From Pseudomonas sp. H1h (lineage in GTDB: Bacteria; Pseudomonadota; Gammaproteobacteria; Pseudomonadales; Pseudomonadaceae): a stretch of DNA of 64,000 nt. The stretch lies in assembly GCF_000633255.1 (NCBI RefSeq), contig NZ_AYMJ01000005.1, positions 180,484 through 244,483 on the forward strand. Direction: 5' to 3'. How positions within the stretch are numbered: the first letter of the stretch is position 1; the number at the start of each line of letters is the position of its first letter. Below, one piece after another: positions 62,618 to 64,000 of this stretch. The position numbers and the translations under genes are program-made. The notes under the pieces are model-generated. The model searched no databases and was not told where the DNA came from. It saw only the letters and a program-made list of their open reading frames with translations.

Positions 62618-63233
62618 GGTCGTCGTCCGACTCCGTGTTATCCCAAATCAGTCGGGGATCGAAAGTTACTGCGGCAAGCATCGTCAGAATCACCACACTG
62701 GCGAAGGCGATGGCGCCAAGGTTGGCTTCGACACTGGCAAGCCGGCCGAAGTTGACGACCGCCACCAGAATGGCGATCACAAAGATATCGAGCATCGACC
62801 AGCGACCGATGAACTCGATGAAGCGGTACATCCAGATCCGCTGTCGTGCAGACAATGGCTGGCGTCGCTGCACCGAAAACAACAGCAGCGCGATACCTAC
62901 CAGTTTGAAGGTCGGCACCAGGATGCTCGCGATAAACACCACGGCGGCGATTGGAATCATGCCGTGCTGCACCAACTGGATGACACCGGACATGATCGTG
63001 CTCGGATCACCCTGCCCCAGAGAACTGACGGTCATGATCGGCAGCACATTGGCCGGAATATAGATAATCGCCGCGGTGATCAGCAATGCCCAGGTTCGAG
63101 CCAGGCTATTCGGACGCCGGGCATGAACCATCGCCCCGCAGCGGGTGCAGGTTTGCTCTTCTAAGCCTTTTTCCTGCCTGTTCAACTCGTGACATTCAGC
63201 ACAAATCAGAATGCCCGCATCAATCGCCCGCAT
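62610..63233 (-). CDS. pqiA: PqiA-family membrane protein (second half-size copy)
   Basis: A 207-residue inner-membrane protein. The N-terminal zinc-ribbon cysteines are CAECHELN and CTRCGAMVHARRP. Four helices follow, including LLITAAIIYIPANVLPIMTV and MIPIAAVVFIASILVPTFKL. The conserved PANxLPIM motif defines the PqiA/LetA family, which feeds lipid into the MCE tube. E. coli PqiA and LetA are about 420 residues with two such modules; here each module is a separate gene. It overlaps its neighbours by 14 bp upstream and 8 bp downstream. Confidence 0.88.
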   Translation of the reverse strand: MRAIDAGILICAECHELNRQEKGLEEQTCTRCGAMVHARRPNSLARTWALLITAAIIYIPANVLPIMTVSSLGQGDPSTIMSGVIQLVQHGMIPIAAVVFIASILVPTFKLVGIALLLFSVQRRQPLSARQRIWMYRFIEFIGRWSMLDIFVIAILVAVVNFGRLASVEANLGAIAFASVVILTMLAAVTFDPRLIWDNTESDDDHD

Positions 63234-63879
63234 GTGGGTCTTCTCCTGAGAGCGCCTGCCAGATCTGATGCGGTGACATCACCACTTCCAGCCAGACCTG
63301 AACCAACAACAAACCGACGAAACACGCAAGGCCAAGACCAACAGTGATGGCCGCCATGTCTGCCAGTTTTACGATCGCCACCAATACGCCCATGAGGTAA
63401 ACCTCAAGCATTCCCCAGTCTTTGAGGTGGTGATAAATGCGATACAGGAGCAAACCATAGCTACGCCCGACGTTGAAACGGATCGTCAGCAATACGAATA
63501 ACTGGCAGAGCAACTTGAGTAACGGAATCGCCATGCTGCAGAGAAACACAACGACGGAAACGCCGCGCATATCGGTATTGAACAGCCCGACCACACCGCT
63601 CCAGACGGTGTCTTGCGACGACTGTCCGAGTACATTGAGCTGCATGATGGGTAAAAAGTTCGCTGGCACGAACAACAGCAATGCCGCGATGACCAGTGCC
63701 AAGCTGCGCTGCACCACGTTATGGCGGTGGGCATACAACTCGTAACCGCAGCGTGGACACAGGGCTTTCTCGCCGTGGGCAAGCTTGGGCTTGCGCATCA
63801 GCAGGTCGCACTCGTGACAGGCCACCAGGTCTTCCAGCGGTAAATCTGACAGCCCGGGGGCGTCAACCGACTCTGACAT
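63220..63879 (-). CDS. pqiA: PqiA-family membrane protein (first half-size copy)
   Basis: A 219-residue inner-membrane protein. A cytosolic zinc-ribbon has CHECDLLMRKP and CPRCGYELYAHR. Four helices follow, with LALVIAALLLFVPANFLPIM near the start and VSVVVFLCSMAIPLLKLLCQ later. It corresponds to the N-terminal module of E. coli PqiA/LetA and pairs with the following half-size gene, which it overlaps by 14 bp. The start at 63879 is followed upstream by an AT-rich stretch (63880-64000) that probably holds the promoter of this three-gene operon. Confidence 0.88.
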   Translation of the reverse strand: MSESVDAPGLSDLPLEDLVACHECDLLMRKPKLAHGEKALCPRCGYELYAHRHNVVQRSLALVIAALLLFVPANFLPIMQLNVLGQSSQDTVWSGVVGLFNTDMRGVSVVVFLCSMAIPLLKLLCQLFVLLTIRFNVGRSYGLLLYRIYHHLKDWGMLEVYLMGVLVAIVKLADMAAITVGLGLACFVGLLLVQVWLEVVMSPHQIWQALSGEDPHAGD

Positions 63880-64000
63880 AAAGGCTCTGGCTCCGAAAAA
63901 GAAGGGGCTATTCTAGTGTTCTGATTCGAAAATAACTGTGCAAATTTGTTCGCAGGCTAAGTAAAAACTTTCCTGCGGGCAAAACAAAACCCCAACTGCT

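Overview
The window looks like a chromosomal segment of a Pseudomonas of the fluorescens group. Three things point there. The coding DNA is GC-rich with Pseudomonas-like codon use. The gene order hemH / TIGR01777 / merR / phrB ... pagL / murI / moeB / prmC / prfA / hemA / TPR / lolB / ispE / tRNA-Gln / prs / rplY / pth / ychF ... rimI / holD / mksFEB matches, as I remember it, the P. aeruginosa backbone. There are also ten REP doublets (REPINs) of the GTGGGAGCGGGCTTGCTCGC type. No transposase, prophage or CRISPR array is visible. All identifications come from reading the sequence; no database search was possible.

Layout. 1-2.5 kb: end of uraA, then hemH and a TIGR01777 epimerase-like gene on the minus strand. 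2.7-12.9 kb: a plus-strand block that looks like a photodamage regulon. It holds a FAD amine-oxidase-like protein with a small Trp-rich partner (TIGR02450), then a translationally coupled run: DUF523/DUF1722 protein, MerR/LitR-type regulator, photolyase, NTF2-like protein, SDR, FAD oxidoreductase, DUF1365, cyclopropane/furan-fatty-acid-type methyltransferase and DUF2878. Both transcription units are preceded by pairs of TTRTACA half-sites spaced exactly 18 bp, which suggests one MerR-family repressor controls both. 13-25.5 kb: conserved housekeeping genes for lipid A deacylation, glutamate racemase, release factor and its methylase, heme, outer-membrane lipoprotein sorting, isoprenoids, PRPP, L25, peptidyl-tRNA hydrolase and YchF.

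25.6-53.9 kb is more accessory and transport-rich. It has a fosmidomycin-type MFS pump, a chemoreceptor, and a LysR-flanked polyamine-type ABC importer plus amidase. A tRNA-Met follows, with a bacteriocin cassette immediately downstream: an S-pyocin translocation domain joined to a colicin-E3-type rRNase, an acidic candidate immunity protein, and a frameshifted remnant of an E2/E9-type immunity gene. Next come a DUF2817 peptidase, gamma-glutamyltransferase, LysE exporter, flavin reductase, BdlA-like PAS-PAS chemoreceptor, GntP permease, MHS-type MFS, AtoE-like transporter, a Tat-exported phosphoesterase behind a likely Pho box, a secreted protein of unknown function, a SET-domain protein and a beta carbonic anhydrase.

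53.9-64 kb returns to backbone: rimI with the poorly conserved DNA polymerase III psi subunit (holD), the MksF-MksE-MksB condensin operon, and a PqiB/LetB-like six-MCE-domain protein behind two half-size PqiA proteins. The most notable items are the TTRTACA operator architecture with a regulator whose B12-binding motifs look degenerate, the compact rRNase bacteriocin with an immunity protein unlike Im3, and a 137-bp hairpin element with 20-bp terminal inverted repeats between rplY and pth.
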